Origin: Variovorax sp. OV700 | Lineage (GTDB): Bacteria; Pseudomonadota; Gammaproteobacteria; Burkholderiales; Burkholderiaceae_C | Direction of reading: 5' to 3' | DNA: 64,000 bases | NCBI RefSeq assembly: GCF_900099805.1 | Contig: NZ_FNDR01000015.1 | Location: forward strand, 62,001-126,000 | Shown: positions 8,324-17,488 of the stretch, piece by piece | How positions within the stretch are numbered: the first letter of the stretch is position 1 | Layout: every line of letters starts with the position of its first letter | The notes under the pieces: model-generated | Database searches by the model: none | The model's input: the letters and a program-made list of their open reading frames with translations, nothing else | What the model was told of the DNA's origin: nothing | Program-made: the position numbers and the translations under genes

Positions 8324-9855
8324 GGGGGACTCTCCTTGGTTAGATAACGGTCGCGCAGCAACTTCTTGTAGAGCTTGCCGGTCGCGTGGCGAGGAAATTC
8401 GAATTCGAAATCGATGCTCCTGGGCACCTTGATGGACCCGAGCAGCGCGAGGCAGCGGGCCTTCAGCGCATCGGCGATCGCCGGGCCAGTGAAGTCCGGG
8501 TGCGCCGGCTGGATGACGGCTTTGATTTCCTCGCCGTATTCCTCGTTCGGAACCCCGAAGACCGCGACATCCGCGACGCGCGGATCCTGCAGCAGCACGT
8601 CTTCGATCTCTTGCGGGTAGATGTTGACGCCGCCCGAGATGATGACGAAGTCCTTGCGGTCCGTCAGGTAGAGGTAGCCTTCATCATCGAGACGGCCGAT
8701 GTCGCCGAAGGAGCGCCAGCCCTGCGGACTCGTCGCCGCGCGGGTCTTGGCGGGGTCGTTCCAGTACTCGAATTGCGCATCGCTTTCGAAGTAGACGTTC
8801 CCGGTTTCACCCGCAGGCAATTCATGGCCGGCGTCGTCCAGGATGTGCAGGATGCCGTCGGTCGCGCGTCCGACCGAGCCCTTGTGATGGAGCCATTCGC
8901 GCGACGTGATGGCCGTGGAGCCGATGCCCTCGGTGCCCGAGTAGTACTCCTGAAGAATCGGACCCCACCAGTCGATCATCGCCTGCTTGACGTGCACCGG
9001 GCAGGGCGCCGCGCCGTGAACCGCCTGCGCCATGGAGGCCGTGCTGTAGCGGCTGCGTACATCTCCTTCCAGTCGCAGAAGGCGGTGGAACATGGTCGGC
9101 ACCCAGAGTGAATGCGTGCACCCGAAGCGCGCGATGGCGGCGAGCGCGCGCTCGGCGTCGAACTTCGCCATCACGATGCTGGTGGCGCCGGCATGGATGG
9201 CCGCCGACAGGAACCGATTGGGCGCGCTGTGATACAGCGGCGAGGTGGACAGGTAGACCGAGGAGGCGTCGAGCGCGAACGACCGGGCCACCGCGGCGTT
9301 GCGGTTGTCGACCGCATCGAAGTCGCCCTCGAAGGGCGGCTTGCGCACGCCCTTCGGCCGGCCGGTCGTGCCCGATGAATACAGCATCTCGCGTCCGGGC
9401 GCGAGAAGCGGCGGCAGCTCGCTCGACGCAGCCAGAGAATGCGCCTCCCAGGATTCGATGGCCGGATCCGCAAAGCCGATGCCGAGGCGCCGTGCACCGC
9501 CGAGATCCAGCGACGAAGCCGTTTCGGCGCTCATACAGCCGGACGACACGATGGCGACCGATGCCCCCGAGTCCTTCACGATGTACTGGAAATCAGCAGC
9601 CGAAAGCCGCGTCGAGGCGAGCACGTAGTACAGGCCGATGCGCTGCGCGCCGAGCGCAAGAAAAAGCAGTGCGGGCGAGTTCTCGATGCACAACACGATG
9701 CAGTCGTTCCGCTTCAGGCCGAGCGACAGCAGGGCGTTGGCCGCCCGGTTCGCCTCGCGCTCCAGTTGTCGGAAGCTGAACGCCTCGCCGGATTCGAGAA
9801 AGTGCACCGCCACCTTGCCGGGCGTGGCAGCTGCGAAGCGGCTCAGGTGGTACAT
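8320..9855 (-). CDS. AMP-forming acyl-CoA synthetase
   Basis: This is a full-length 511-residue ANL-superfamily ligase. It carries the phosphate-binding motif MLYSSGTTGRPKGV, the YYSGTEG motif, the GDIGRLDDEGYLYLTDRKD hinge and a C-terminal lysine in TGKLYKKLLRD. It would activate a carboxylic acid with ATP to an acyl-adenylate and then to acyl-CoA. All core motifs are intact, unlike those of the synthetase-like protein at 12860-14641. It starts 22 bases after the acyl-CoA dehydrogenase stop and overlaps the thiolase start. No clear ribosome-binding site precedes the ATG. Substrate chain type cannot be read from the sequence. Confidence 0.9.
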   Translation of the reverse strand: MYHLSRFAAATPGKVAVHFLESGEAFSFRQLEREANRAANALLSLGLKRNDCIVLCIENSPALLFLALGAQRIGLYYVLASTRLSAADFQYIVKDSGASVAIVSSGCMSAETASSLDLGGARRLGIGFADPAIESWEAHSLAASSELPPLLAPGREMLYSSGTTGRPKGVRKPPFEGDFDAVDNRNAAVARSFALDASSVYLSTSPLYHSAPNRFLSAAIHAGATSIVMAKFDAERALAAIARFGCTHSLWVPTMFHRLLRLEGDVRSRYSTASMAQAVHGAAPCPVHVKQAMIDWWGPILQEYYSGTEGIGSTAITSREWLHHKGSVGRATDGILHILDDAGHELPAGETGNVYFESDAQFEYWNDPAKTRAATSPQGWRSFGDIGRLDDEGYLYLTDRKDFVIISGGVNIYPQEIEDVLLQDPRVADVAVFGVPNEEYGEEIKAVIQPAHPDFTGPAIADALKARCLALLGSIKVPRSIDFEFEFPRHATGKLYKKLLRDRYLTKESPP

Positions 9856-9877
9856 GCCGGGCGATCGACAAGAGTGG

Positions 9878-11656
9878 TCAGAAAAGATCGATGGCCGGTT
9901 CCATCAATGCGGACGATCCCGCCCGGATCTCACCGCACAGCGCCGCCGTCTGCGGCAGCAGCCGCTGGAAGTAGAAGCGGGCCGTGGCGATCTTCGAGGC
10001 ATAGATCGGATCGGTGGAGTCAATGTTCTTGAACGCCACCTCGGCCATCCGCGCCCAACTCCACGCGAGGGCAAGGTGCCCGACCAGGCGCAGATAGGGC
10101 GCAGCGGCCGCGCCTGCGGCGTGCGGGTCTTGCGCCGACGTGTCCACCAGTTCGCGGGTGAGCTGCCTGATGTCGGCGACCAGTTTGGTGAGCGGCTCCG
10201 TGAACTCGCGCATCGCCTCGCGCGGGCCGCAGGTCTCGGCGAATGCGCCGGCCATGTCCAGGAAGGCGCCCATCTGCCGGCCCTGGTCGGCCAGCACCTT
10301 GCGCCCGAGCAGGTCCATGGCCTGCACGCCGTTCGTGCCCTCGTACAGGCCCACGATGCGTACGTCGCGCAGGTGCTGCTCGACGCCGTTCTCGCGGATG
10401 TAGCCGTGTCCGCCGAACACCTGCATGGCGAGCAGCGTGCACTCCACCGCGAGGTCGCTGGACAGTGCCTTCACGAGCGGGGTCAAAAGGCCCAGCAGTT
10501 CGGCCGTCTCGTTGCGTTTGGCGGGGTCGGGATGAAGGCGCTGAACATCGCTCAGCTGCGCGGTCCACAGCGCCAGTGCGCGCGCGCCCTCGATGTTCGC
10601 CTTCTGCGTGAGCAGCATGCGGCGCACGTCGGCATGCCCGATGATCGGGTCGGCCGCTTCGGCCGACGATCGCGCGCCGCTGGCGCGACCCTGCAGACGC
10701 TCCTTCGCATAGGCCAGGGCCTTCTGGTAGGCCGCTTCCATCAGGCCGATGGCGATCATGCCGACCAGCACGCGCATGTGGTTCATCTGCACGAACATCC
10801 CGGCCAGCCCCTTGTTGGGCGCACCCAGCAGCCAGCCGGTCGCGCCGTCGAAATTGATGGTGCAGGTCGAGTTGCCGTGGATGCCCAGCTTGTGCTCGAT
10901 GGAGCCGCAGACCACCGCATTGCGCGCGCCGGCCGCGCCGCTCGCATCGGGGATGAACTTGGGAACGATGAAAAGAGAAATGCCCTTCACGCCGGGCGGC
11001 GCATCCGGCATGCGCGCGAGCACCAGGTGCATGATGTTCTCGGTCAGGTCCTGCTCGCCACCCGAGATGAAGATCTTGCTGCCGGTGATGCTGTAGCTGC
11101 CGTCGGACTGCGCGACGGCGCGAGTGCGCATCAGGCCCAGGTCGGTGCCCGCGTTGGGCTCGGTCAGGCACATGGTGCCGGCCCACTCGCCCGAGGCAAT
11201 CTTCGGCAGGTAGAGCGCCTTCTGTTCCTCCGAGCCATTGGCCGCCACGTTCACGTAGGTGGCATGCGACATGCCGGGATAGGACGACCACGCCATGTTC
11301 GCGCCGCCGAAGACTTCGTAGACCGCGTTGGCCACGACGGAAGGAAAGCCCTGGCCGCCGAACTCGGGGCTGCACGCGAGGCCGGCCCAGCCGTTCTTCG
11401 TGAATTCGTCGTAGGCTTTCTTGAAGCCGGGCGGGGTCTGCACCACGCCGGGCGAGGGCATGCTGCAGCCGTGTTCGTCGCCCGGGCCGTTGAGCGGCGC
11501 GATCACCTCGGACGCGAACTGCCCGGCCGCGGTGAGCACCTGGTCGATGGTCTCGGCATCGAGCTCCGGCTGGCCGCAGGCCTCCAGCATGGCCGGCACC
11601 TGGAGCACTTCGTGCAGCACGAATTGAATGTCCCGCATGGGGGCTTGATAGGTCAT
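9878..11656 (-). CDS. Acyl-CoA dehydrogenase (DmdC-like, ~590-residue type)
   Basis: This 592-residue flavoenzyme begins MTYQAPMRDIQFVLHEVL and carries the FAD-binding LTEPNAGTDL segment and the YEGTNGVQAMDLLGRK motif of the acyl-CoA dehydrogenase family. The length and the C-terminal extension match the subgroup that includes 3-methylmercaptopropionyl-CoA dehydrogenase DmdC. That resemblance does not fix the substrate. ATG 11656 is preferred over a frame opening 19 codons earlier because AAGGAG lies 7 bases upstream and the start matches the family N-terminus. It lies 16 bases after the upstream thiolase. It would introduce the 2,3-double bond in an acyl-CoA. Confidence 0.88.
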   Translation of the reverse strand: MTYQAPMRDIQFVLHEVLQVPAMLEACGQPELDAETIDQVLTAAGQFASEVIAPLNGPGDEHGCSMPSPGVVQTPPGFKKAYDEFTKNGWAGLACSPEFGGQGFPSVVANAVYEVFGGANMAWSSYPGMSHATYVNVAANGSEEQKALYLPKIASGEWAGTMCLTEPNAGTDLGLMRTRAVAQSDGSYSITGSKIFISGGEQDLTENIMHLVLARMPDAPPGVKGISLFIVPKFIPDASGAAGARNAVVCGSIEHKLGIHGNSTCTINFDGATGWLLGAPNKGLAGMFVQMNHMRVLVGMIAIGLMEAAYQKALAYAKERLQGRASGARSSAEAADPIIGHADVRRMLLTQKANIEGARALALWTAQLSDVQRLHPDPAKRNETAELLGLLTPLVKALSSDLAVECTLLAMQVFGGHGYIRENGVEQHLRDVRIVGLYEGTNGVQAMDLLGRKVLADQGRQMGAFLDMAGAFAETCGPREAMREFTEPLTKLVADIRQLTRELVDTSAQDPHAAGAAAAPYLRLVGHLALAWSWARMAEVAFKNIDSTDPIYASKIATARFYFQRLLPQTAALCGEIRAGSSALMEPAIDLF

Positions 11657-11672
11657 GGTGATGCTCCTTGCC

Positions 11673-12857
11673 TCAAGCCACTTCGAACAGGCCCGCGGCG
11701 CCCATGCCGCCACCGATGCACATCGTCACCACGACGAAGCGCGCGCCGCGCCGCTTGCCTTCGATGAGCGCATGCCCCACCAGCCGCGAGCCGGTCATGC
11801 CGTAGGGATGTCCGATCGTGATGCCGCCGCCGTTGACGTTCAGCTTTTCCGGATCGATGCCCAGGCGGTCGCGCGAGTACAGCACCTGGCAGGCGAAGGC
11901 CTCGTTCAATTCCCACAGGCCGATGTCGCTCACCTTGAGGCCGTGGGTCTTCAGCAGCTTGGGCACGGCCAGGACCGGGCCGATGCCCATTTCTTCCGGC
12001 GCGAGGCCGGCCACTGCGATGCCGCGGTAGGTGCCCAGCGCTTTGAGCCCGCGGCGCTCGGCAACCGCGCGCTCCACCAGCACGCAGGCCGATGCGCCAT
12101 CCGAGAGCTGACTCGAATTGCCGGCGGTGATGACGCCGCCTTCGATGACGGGCTTGAGACTGGAAAGGCCTTCGAGCGTGGTGTCGGGGCGGTTGCCTTC
12201 ATCGCGGTCCAGCGTGACGTCGCGGTAGCTGATCGCGCCCGTCTGCTTGTCGGCCACGGCCATGCGCGCGGTGATCGGCACGATCTCGTCGTCTAACAGG
12301 TGGCGCTCCTGCGCCAGGGCGGTGCGGCGTTGCGCTTCCGCGGAATACGCGTCCTGCGCCTCGCGCGAGATGCCGTACTTCTTCGCGACGATCTCGGCCG
12401 TGTGCAGCATCGGGATGTAGGCATGCTGCACGCGCGCAATGAGCAGCGGGTCGGCCTCTTCGCCCACCCACTTGACGAACGGGTTTTGCACGGCGGAGAT
12501 GTTCTCCTGGCCACCGCCCACCGTCACGTCCATGCCGTCGACGATGATCTGCTTGGCCGCCGTTGCGATGGCCATCAGGCCGGAGGCGCATTGCCGGTCC
12601 ATCGTCTGTCCCGGCACCGACTGCGGCAGTCCCGCCGCGAGCGCCGCGAGACGTCCGATGTTCATGCCCGCGGTGCCGGCGGCCATCGCGCTGCCGATGA
12701 CGACATCCTCCACTTCCCCGGGATTGATGCCCGCCCGCTGCACGGCGTGCTGGATCGCGTGACCCATCAGGGTGGGTGACTTGATGTTATTCAATGCGCC
12801 GCGAAACGCGCGGCCGATGCCCGTGCGTGCGGTGGAAACGATGACGGCTTCTCTCAT
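11673..12857 (-). CDS. Thiolase-family acetyl-CoA C-acyltransferase (second)
   Basis: The 394-residue protein carries C90 in MDRQCASGLM, H350 in IGHPYGMTG and C380 in TMCIGGGMG, the full thiolase catalytic set. It is a different lineage from the thiolase at 7142-8323: the nucleophile motif is RQCASG rather than RVCGSG. Two thiolases in one operon usually means substrates of different chain length or branching, though this is inference. ATG 12857 has GGAG 7 bases upstream, and a TTG two codons earlier is less likely. It follows the synthetase-like gene by two bases. Confidence 0.9.
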   Translation of the reverse strand: MREAVIVSTARTGIGRAFRGALNNIKSPTLMGHAIQHAVQRAGINPGEVEDVVIGSAMAAGTAGMNIGRLAALAAGLPQSVPGQTMDRQCASGLMAIATAAKQIIVDGMDVTVGGGQENISAVQNPFVKWVGEEADPLLIARVQHAYIPMLHTAEIVAKKYGISREAQDAYSAEAQRRTALAQERHLLDDEIVPITARMAVADKQTGAISYRDVTLDRDEGNRPDTTLEGLSSLKPVIEGGVITAGNSSQLSDGASACVLVERAVAERRGLKALGTYRGIAVAGLAPEEMGIGPVLAVPKLLKTHGLKVSDIGLWELNEAFACQVLYSRDRLGIDPEKLNVNGGGITIGHPYGMTGSRLVGHALIEGKRRGARFVVVTMCIGGGMGAAGLFEVA

Positions 12858-12859
12858 GA

Positions 12860-14641
12860 TCAAACTCCAAGGGGTTCAGTAAACAGGTCGGCGTACCGGC
12901 TCGCCACCACGCGGCGATTCAGGCGCAGCGCGGGCGTGAGCTCTTCGTCGCCTTGATGCAGCGAGCGCGGGATGACCCGGATCGTGCGCACGCGATGGTT
13001 CTCGGGCAGGCGCCCGTTGGCAATTTCCACTTGCGCCGCGATGAGCGCAGTGATCTCGGGCAGGCCGAGCAGGCTGGCGTAATCGGTGAAGGGTAGGCGC
13101 TGCTGCTGCGCATGCTTCCTGATCCGCTCCTCGTCCAGAGCGAGCAGCGCCGCCGAATGTCCGCCTTCCGCCGGCACGACGATGGCGTCGGCGATGTAGG
13201 CACTGAGCCGGAATGCATCTTCCGCAATCTCCGGGCTGATGGATTCGCCTCGTGCGCCGATGGTCTGCGCGCGCACGCGGCCGAGCAGGCGAACGCGGCC
13301 GTGTTCGTCGACACGCCCGAGGTCGCCGGTGCGCAGCCAGCCGTCCGCAAGGGTCGCGGCAGGGCTCAGTGTTCCGCGCAGCCAGTAGCCCGGGCGCGGG
13401 ATCGCACCGCGCACCAGCACTTCGCCATCGGGCGCCAGCTTCAGCTGAGTGCCTGTTTCGAATGGTGCGGATGCGGTCTCCATCGAGCGGCTGGCGGGAA
13501 CAATCCTGCAGAAGCCGGCCTCGGCCATGCCGTAGCAATCGAGCAGGGGAATGCCGATGGCGTCGAACCAGTCGGCCACCTGCGCGGGGCTGGAGGCTCC
13601 GCTCGCGAGGGCGACCCGCACGTTCCGCAAACCCAGGGCGGAGCGTATGCGCGCCTGCGTCCTGCGCTGCAGCCAGCCGGGCCGGTGCGCCGAAAGGCAC
13701 GAGGCGTACGCGGTTCGGGCGACAGGCACGGCTTCCTGCATGAACAGCTCGGTCGTTCCTTGCAGCTTTTCGAAAAAGCGCGGGGCGGCGAACAGGACGT
13801 GCGGCTCGACCTCGCTCATGTCGTTGAACACCGTGGCGCCGTTCTCCGGCAAGTGGAGCAAGGTTTCGTGCATGAGCATGGCCTTCTGGGCCAGCATGCG
13901 TTCGCCGTAGTGCGCCAGCGACGTGATCGACAGGGCACGATCACCCGGGCGCAGCTGCAGCCAATGACTCACGGCGCGCACTTCCCGCAGGAAGTCGTGC
14001 TGTCGCCGCGCCACCAGCCGCGCCGGGCCGGTGCTGCCCGCCGTGGCCGCGAGGAATGCAATCTGCTCCCCGGTGCCGGCGTCGATGCGGTTGTCGAACA
14101 GGGCGGGTTCCCTGGCCACGGCTTGCGCGCCGCGCGCAAGCCATTCGTCGTAGGAACTGACTTGCGCGTCCGTGAAGCGCGAGAGGCCGCGTGTATCAAG
14201 AACCACGATGTGGCGCAGATCGGGGCAGGTGTCGCGTACCGCGAGCACCTTCATCAACTGATCGGCATTCTCCACGAACACCACCCGCGACCCGGCTTCG
14301 ACCAGCGCATGCCCGACTTGCGCGGCCATGCTGCACGGGTACATGCCGTGGGATACGAAACCCATGGCCTGCGCCGCCATGTCGACGATCAGCCACCGCG
14401 GCCGGTTGTCCGAAAGGACCGAGACCACCTCGCCGGCCTGCAGCCCGGACTCGGCCATCGCGAGCCCGATGGCCCGCGCCTCGCTGAAATAGCCGCTCCA
14501 GGACAGGCCCTGCCAGATGCCGCGCTCCTTGTGCCGGAGCGCGGGCCGGTCGCCCCCTTCAGCGCATCGGCGCCGCCACAACTGCGGCAGCGTCGCGAGA
14601 CGCGCCTCGTCCGCGGCCAGGGATGCCGACACGTGGATCAC
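12860..14641 (-). CDS. Long-chain acyl-CoA synthetase-like protein with altered catalytic motifs
   Basis: This 593-residue protein has the layout of long-chain fatty acyl-CoA synthetases (AMP-binding domain, YGMAEAG motif, TGDLGRVDEHGRV hinge). Two key lysines are not where expected. The phosphate-binding motif reads TAGSTGPARLV instead of TSGTTGxPKGV. The C-terminal catalytic Lys region reads LTPALRLNRRVV, with Arg in place of the usual Lys. GTG 14641 is chosen because it overlaps the receptor gene stop (GTGA). Synthetase homologues are often found inside liv-type transport operons. This one may have lost adenylation activity or changed role. Confidence 0.8.
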   Translation of the reverse strand: MIHVSASLAADEARLATLPQLWRRRCAEGGDRPALRHKERGIWQGLSWSGYFSEARAIGLAMAESGLQAGEVVSVLSDNRPRWLIVDMAAQAMGFVSHGMYPCSMAAQVGHALVEAGSRVVFVENADQLMKVLAVRDTCPDLRHIVVLDTRGLSRFTDAQVSSYDEWLARGAQAVAREPALFDNRIDAGTGEQIAFLAATAGSTGPARLVARRQHDFLREVRAVSHWLQLRPGDRALSITSLAHYGERMLAQKAMLMHETLLHLPENGATVFNDMSEVEPHVLFAAPRFFEKLQGTTELFMQEAVPVARTAYASCLSAHRPGWLQRRTQARIRSALGLRNVRVALASGASSPAQVADWFDAIGIPLLDCYGMAEAGFCRIVPASRSMETASAPFETGTQLKLAPDGEVLVRGAIPRPGYWLRGTLSPAATLADGWLRTGDLGRVDEHGRVRLLGRVRAQTIGARGESISPEIAEDAFRLSAYIADAIVVPAEGGHSAALLALDEERIRKHAQQQRLPFTDYASLLGLPEITALIAAQVEIANGRLPENHRVRTIRVIPRSLHQGDEELTPALRLNRRVVASRYADLFTEPLGV

Positions 14642-15837
14642 AGGGCGCTCTTGGCCGGGTCGACCACGCTGGACCGTGCCGTCCAGCGGCCCTGCACGAC
14701 CTGCTCGACCCGGGTCCATTCGGGATCGATGTGGTTGTTGGCGAAGCGCTGCGTGTCGTACGACGCCACGCCCTTGAAGGTGGACGCCTGGAGTGCCTTC
14801 ACCAGCTTGTCGGTCGTCAGGTCGCGGCCAGCATTGCGCACCTCCTGCAGGAACCAGCTGGTGTAGTCGTAAAAGGCCGCGGCCACGTCGTCGGGCTCGG
14901 ACTTGAAACGCTTGCGGTAGGCCTCAGCCCATGACTTCTCGGCGGGGGTGGCCTGGTCGGGCGTCGCAATGCGCCAGGTGCCGACGCCGAATACGCCTTC
15001 CATTGCATCCTTGCCGAGCGCGACGGTGAGGCCGGCGCGGCCCGGGCTGGCGGTCAGCACGTTGACGCCGGTCAACCCGAGCTTCTTCACTTCGGCTGCC
15101 ACCGCGATGGTTTCGCGCGTGGTGGTCGCGCAGACGATGAGGTCCACGCCCGCGGCCTGCATGCGTGCGACGTGCGAGGAGAAGTCGAGATCGCCGACCT
15201 TGTAGCTGGCTTCGGCGGCGAGCGGCATGCCCTTGGCTGCGAGCGCCGCCTTCACACCCTTGCCGACCAGGTCGCCGAAGGGGCCTTCCTGGTAGACGAA
15301 GCCGACCTTCTTGCTGCCCAGGTTGCCGGTGGCCCACTTCACGGCCGCCGACGTCGTGCTGTCGTAGTTGAGGTTGGTCGTGAAGAGCAGCGGCGTCTGG
15401 CCAGCCGCCTGGCGCACGAGACCCGAGGCCGCATAGGGCGCGAAGCAGACCACGCCGGCGTCCACCGCCTTCTTGACCGTGGCCACGTTCGGTCCGGAAC
15501 CGAACGGGCAGAGCAGGGCGAAGACCTCGTCCTTGCGGATCAGCTTGTCCACGGCGCGCACCGCCTGCGAGGGCTGGCTCGCGTTGTCCTCGATGACCAG
15601 CCGGAGCTTGCGGCCGTTGATGCCGCCGGCCTCGTTGGCCTCGTCGATGCGCATCTGGATGCCGTTTCGGATCACAGGCATGGCGATCGCCACCGGTCCG
15701 GAAAGGTCCAGATGCGTACCCAGCACGAGTTCCTTGTCGCCCACACCCGCGGCGCGCGCTGATGTTGCGGTCCACAGGGCTCCGGGTGCCACGGCGGCCA
15801 GGCTTGTCTTCAGGAGGGTTCGGCGATCGAGTGTCAT
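14638..15837 (-). CDS. Branched-chain amino-acid-type ABC transporter substrate-binding protein
   Basis: The 399-residue receptor begins with a twin-arginine-like signal (MTLDRRTLLKTSLAAVAPG) ending near SARAA. It continues as a Peripla_BP_6/LivJ fold (VLGTHLDLSGP, NEAGGINGRKLRLVIEDNASQPSQAV, GFVYQEGPFGD). The Tat-like signal suggests export in folded form. It sits between LivF and the synthetase-like gene, so it is the receptor of this importer. The family binds amino acids but also many aromatic and aliphatic acids. Together with the acyl-CoA genes a carboxylic acid substrate seems more likely. AAAGGA lies 8 bases before the ATG. Confidence 0.9.
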   Translation of the reverse strand: MTLDRRTLLKTSLAAVAPGALWTATSARAAGVGDKELVLGTHLDLSGPVAIAMPVIRNGIQMRIDEANEAGGINGRKLRLVIEDNASQPSQAVRAVDKLIRKDEVFALLCPFGSGPNVATVKKAVDAGVVCFAPYAASGLVRQAAGQTPLLFTTNLNYDSTTSAAVKWATGNLGSKKVGFVYQEGPFGDLVGKGVKAALAAKGMPLAAEASYKVGDLDFSSHVARMQAAGVDLIVCATTTRETIAVAAEVKKLGLTGVNVLTASPGRAGLTVALGKDAMEGVFGVGTWRIATPDQATPAEKSWAEAYRKRFKSEPDDVAAAFYDYTSWFLQEVRNAGRDLTTDKLVKALQASTFKGVASYDTQRFANNHIDPEWTRVEQVVQGRWTARSSVVDPAKSAL

Positions 15838-15852
15838 GGCAGGGTCCTTTTC

Positions 15853-16635
15853 TCAGTTCCAGGAAGGGCGTCGCCGCGCCGGCCGGATCCCGCCAGCGAC
15901 GCCTTGCGGCAGGTGGTGCGAAGCGCCACCCAGGTAAAACTCCTTGATGTCTTCGCGCTGCGAGAGGGCCTCGCAGCTGCCGGCCGCTGCCACGCGCCCC
16001 AGCTCGATGACGTAGCCGTGGTCGGCGGTGGCCAGCGCAATCGCCGCGTTCTGCTCGACCACCAGCACCGCGGTCCTGGTCTGCTCGCGGATGCGCTTGA
16101 TGATGGCGAAGATGTCCTTGGTGAACAGCGGCGAGAGGCCCAGCGACGGCTCGTCGAGCAGAAGCAGGCGCGGTCGCCCCATCAGCGCGCGGCTGATCGC
16201 CAGCATCTGCTGCTCGCCGCCGGAAAGCAGGCCCGCCTGCTGGCGCTGGCGTTCGCGCAGGCGCGGAAACCAGTCGTACATCTGCTCGATGTCGCGCGCG
16301 ATTTCCGCATCCCGCCTTGCGAACGCGCCCATGCGCAGGTTCTCCGTGATGGTGAGGAACGGAAATATCTGGCGGCCCTCGGGCACCAGCACGACACCGC
16401 CGCGAGCGACTTCATCGGCGTCCTTGCCGCCGACGGGCCGGCCCTCGAACTCGACGGTTCCGTTGGAGGGCGCGAGCACGCCGGCAATGGTGTTGAGCAG
16501 CGTCGTCTTGCCGGCGCCGTTGGCGCCCAGCACCGTGACGATCTGCGCGGCATGCACTTCGAGGCTCACGCCGTGCAGCGCGCGCACGGGGCCATACCAT
16601 GTCTCAAGATTGCGGACGGACAGCAGCGAAGTCAT
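15853..16635 (-). CDS. livF: Branched-chain-type ABC transporter ATPase LivF
   Basis: This 260-residue ABC ATPase has Walker A GANGAGKTT (37-45), signature LSGGEQQ (137-143) and Walker B LLLLDEP (157-163). The PEGRQIFPFLT segment is characteristic of LivF. It pairs with LivG to energise uptake through LivH/LivM. The C-terminus is about 20 residues longer than usual and ends in an Arg-rich tail (PARRRPSWN). The gene begins four bases after LivG ends, and the receptor gene starts 15 bases after it. Confidence 0.92.
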   Translation of the reverse strand: MTSLLSVRNLETWYGPVRALHGVSLEVHAAQIVTVLGANGAGKTTLLNTIAGVLAPSNGTVEFEGRPVGGKDADEVARGGVVLVPEGRQIFPFLTITENLRMGAFARRDAEIARDIEQMYDWFPRLRERQRQQAGLLSGGEQQMLAISRALMGRPRLLLLDEPSLGLSPLFTKDIFAIIKRIREQTRTAVLVVEQNAAIALATADHGYVIELGRVAAAGSCEALSQREDIKEFYLGGASHHLPQGVAGGIRPARRRPSWN

Positions 16636-16639
16636 GAGA

Positions 16640-17488
16640 TCAGGTCCCCAGGTAGGCTGCGATCACGCGCGGGTCGGCTTGCACCTGTGCCGGCGTGCCG
16701 TCGGTCAGGACCTGTCCCTGGTCCATCACCACCACGCGATTGGCCACGGCGGCGACCAGCGACATGTCGTGCTCCACCATGACCACGGTCACGCCCAGTT
16801 CGGCCTGGATGTCTTCCAGCCAGTACGCGAGCCTGCGCGTCTCCTCGGGGTTGAGCCCCGAGGCCGGTTCGTCGAGCAGCAGCAACTGGGGCTCCGCGGC
16901 CAGCGCGCGACCGAGCTCGACGACCTTGCGCACGCCGTAGGGCAGTTCCGCCACCGGCCGATGCCGGAATGCGGCGAGGTCCAGCAGGCGCACGACGTCT
17001 TCGACGCGTTCGCGCGTATGGGCTTCCGCGCGCTGCACGGACGGCAGGTTGAACATCTGCGAGAAGAAGTTGCCGTGGTTCGCGCGGTGGCGGCCGAGCA
17101 GCAGGTTCTCCAGCACCGTCGCGCCCTCGAACAGCTCGATGTTCTGGAATGTGCGCGCGATGCCCTGGCGCACCACGTCGTGCCGTGCCAGGCGCGAGAT
17201 CTCGTGCCCGTTGAAGCGGATGCTGCCGCTGCTGGCGTCGAACACGCGCGTGATGAGATTCAAGAGCGATGTCTTGCCCGCGCCGTTCGGGCCGATCACT
17301 GCGAGGATCTCGCCCGCGCCGACAGAGAAGCTCACATCGCGCACGGCCCTCACACCGCCGAAGGACAGGCTCAGCCGCTCGACCTCGAAGAATGCCGCGC
17401 TCAATAAAGCCCCCACGCTTGTCACTTCGTGTGCTGCGCTGCCCCCCGAGGGGGCCTTCGCCCCTTCGGGCGGCCGTTCGGCGCTCAT
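16640..17488 (-). CDS. livG: Branched-chain-type ABC transporter ATPase LivG with a repeat-derived N-terminus
   Basis: The 282-residue ATPase carries Walker A GPNGAGKTS (66-74), the signature-region LPYGVRK (182-188) and Walker B LLLLDEP (202-208), plus the LivG-type segment GIARTFQNIELF. The ATG overlaps the LivM stop (ATGA). Residues about 2-25 (RPPEGAKAPSGGSAAHE and flanks) are encoded by a dispersed repeat and have no counterpart in ordinary LivG, whose fold starts at FFEVERLSLSFGGV. A GTG at codon 25 is an alternative start that would leave the repeat untranslated. Confidence 0.9.
   Translation of the reverse strand: MSAERPPEGAKAPSGGSAAHEVTSVGALLSAAFFEVERLSLSFGGVRAVRDVSFSVGAGEILAVIGPNGAGKTSLLNLITRVFDASSGSIRFNGHEISRLARHDVVRQGIARTFQNIELFEGATVLENLLLGRHRANHGNFFSQMFNLPSVQRAEAHTRERVEDVVRLLDLAAFRHRPVAELPYGVRKVVELGRALAAEPQLLLLDEPASGLNPEETRRLAYWLEDIQAELGVTVVMVEHDMSLVAAVANRVVVMDQGQVLTDGTPAQVQADPRVIAAYLGT
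17409..17480. repeat. Dispersed GC-rich repeat at the livM/livG junction
   Basis: The segment contains two nested GC-rich hairpins, GCCCCCCGAGGGGGC (17441-17455) and a GCCCCTTCGGGC core just after it, with TCACTTCGTGTGCTGCGC upstream. I recognise this as a repeat often seen between or at the ends of Comamonadaceae genes. Here it is read as the first part of LivG. No second copy occurs in this window, so the call rests on recall and on the mismatch with the LivG family start. Confidence 0.5.
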
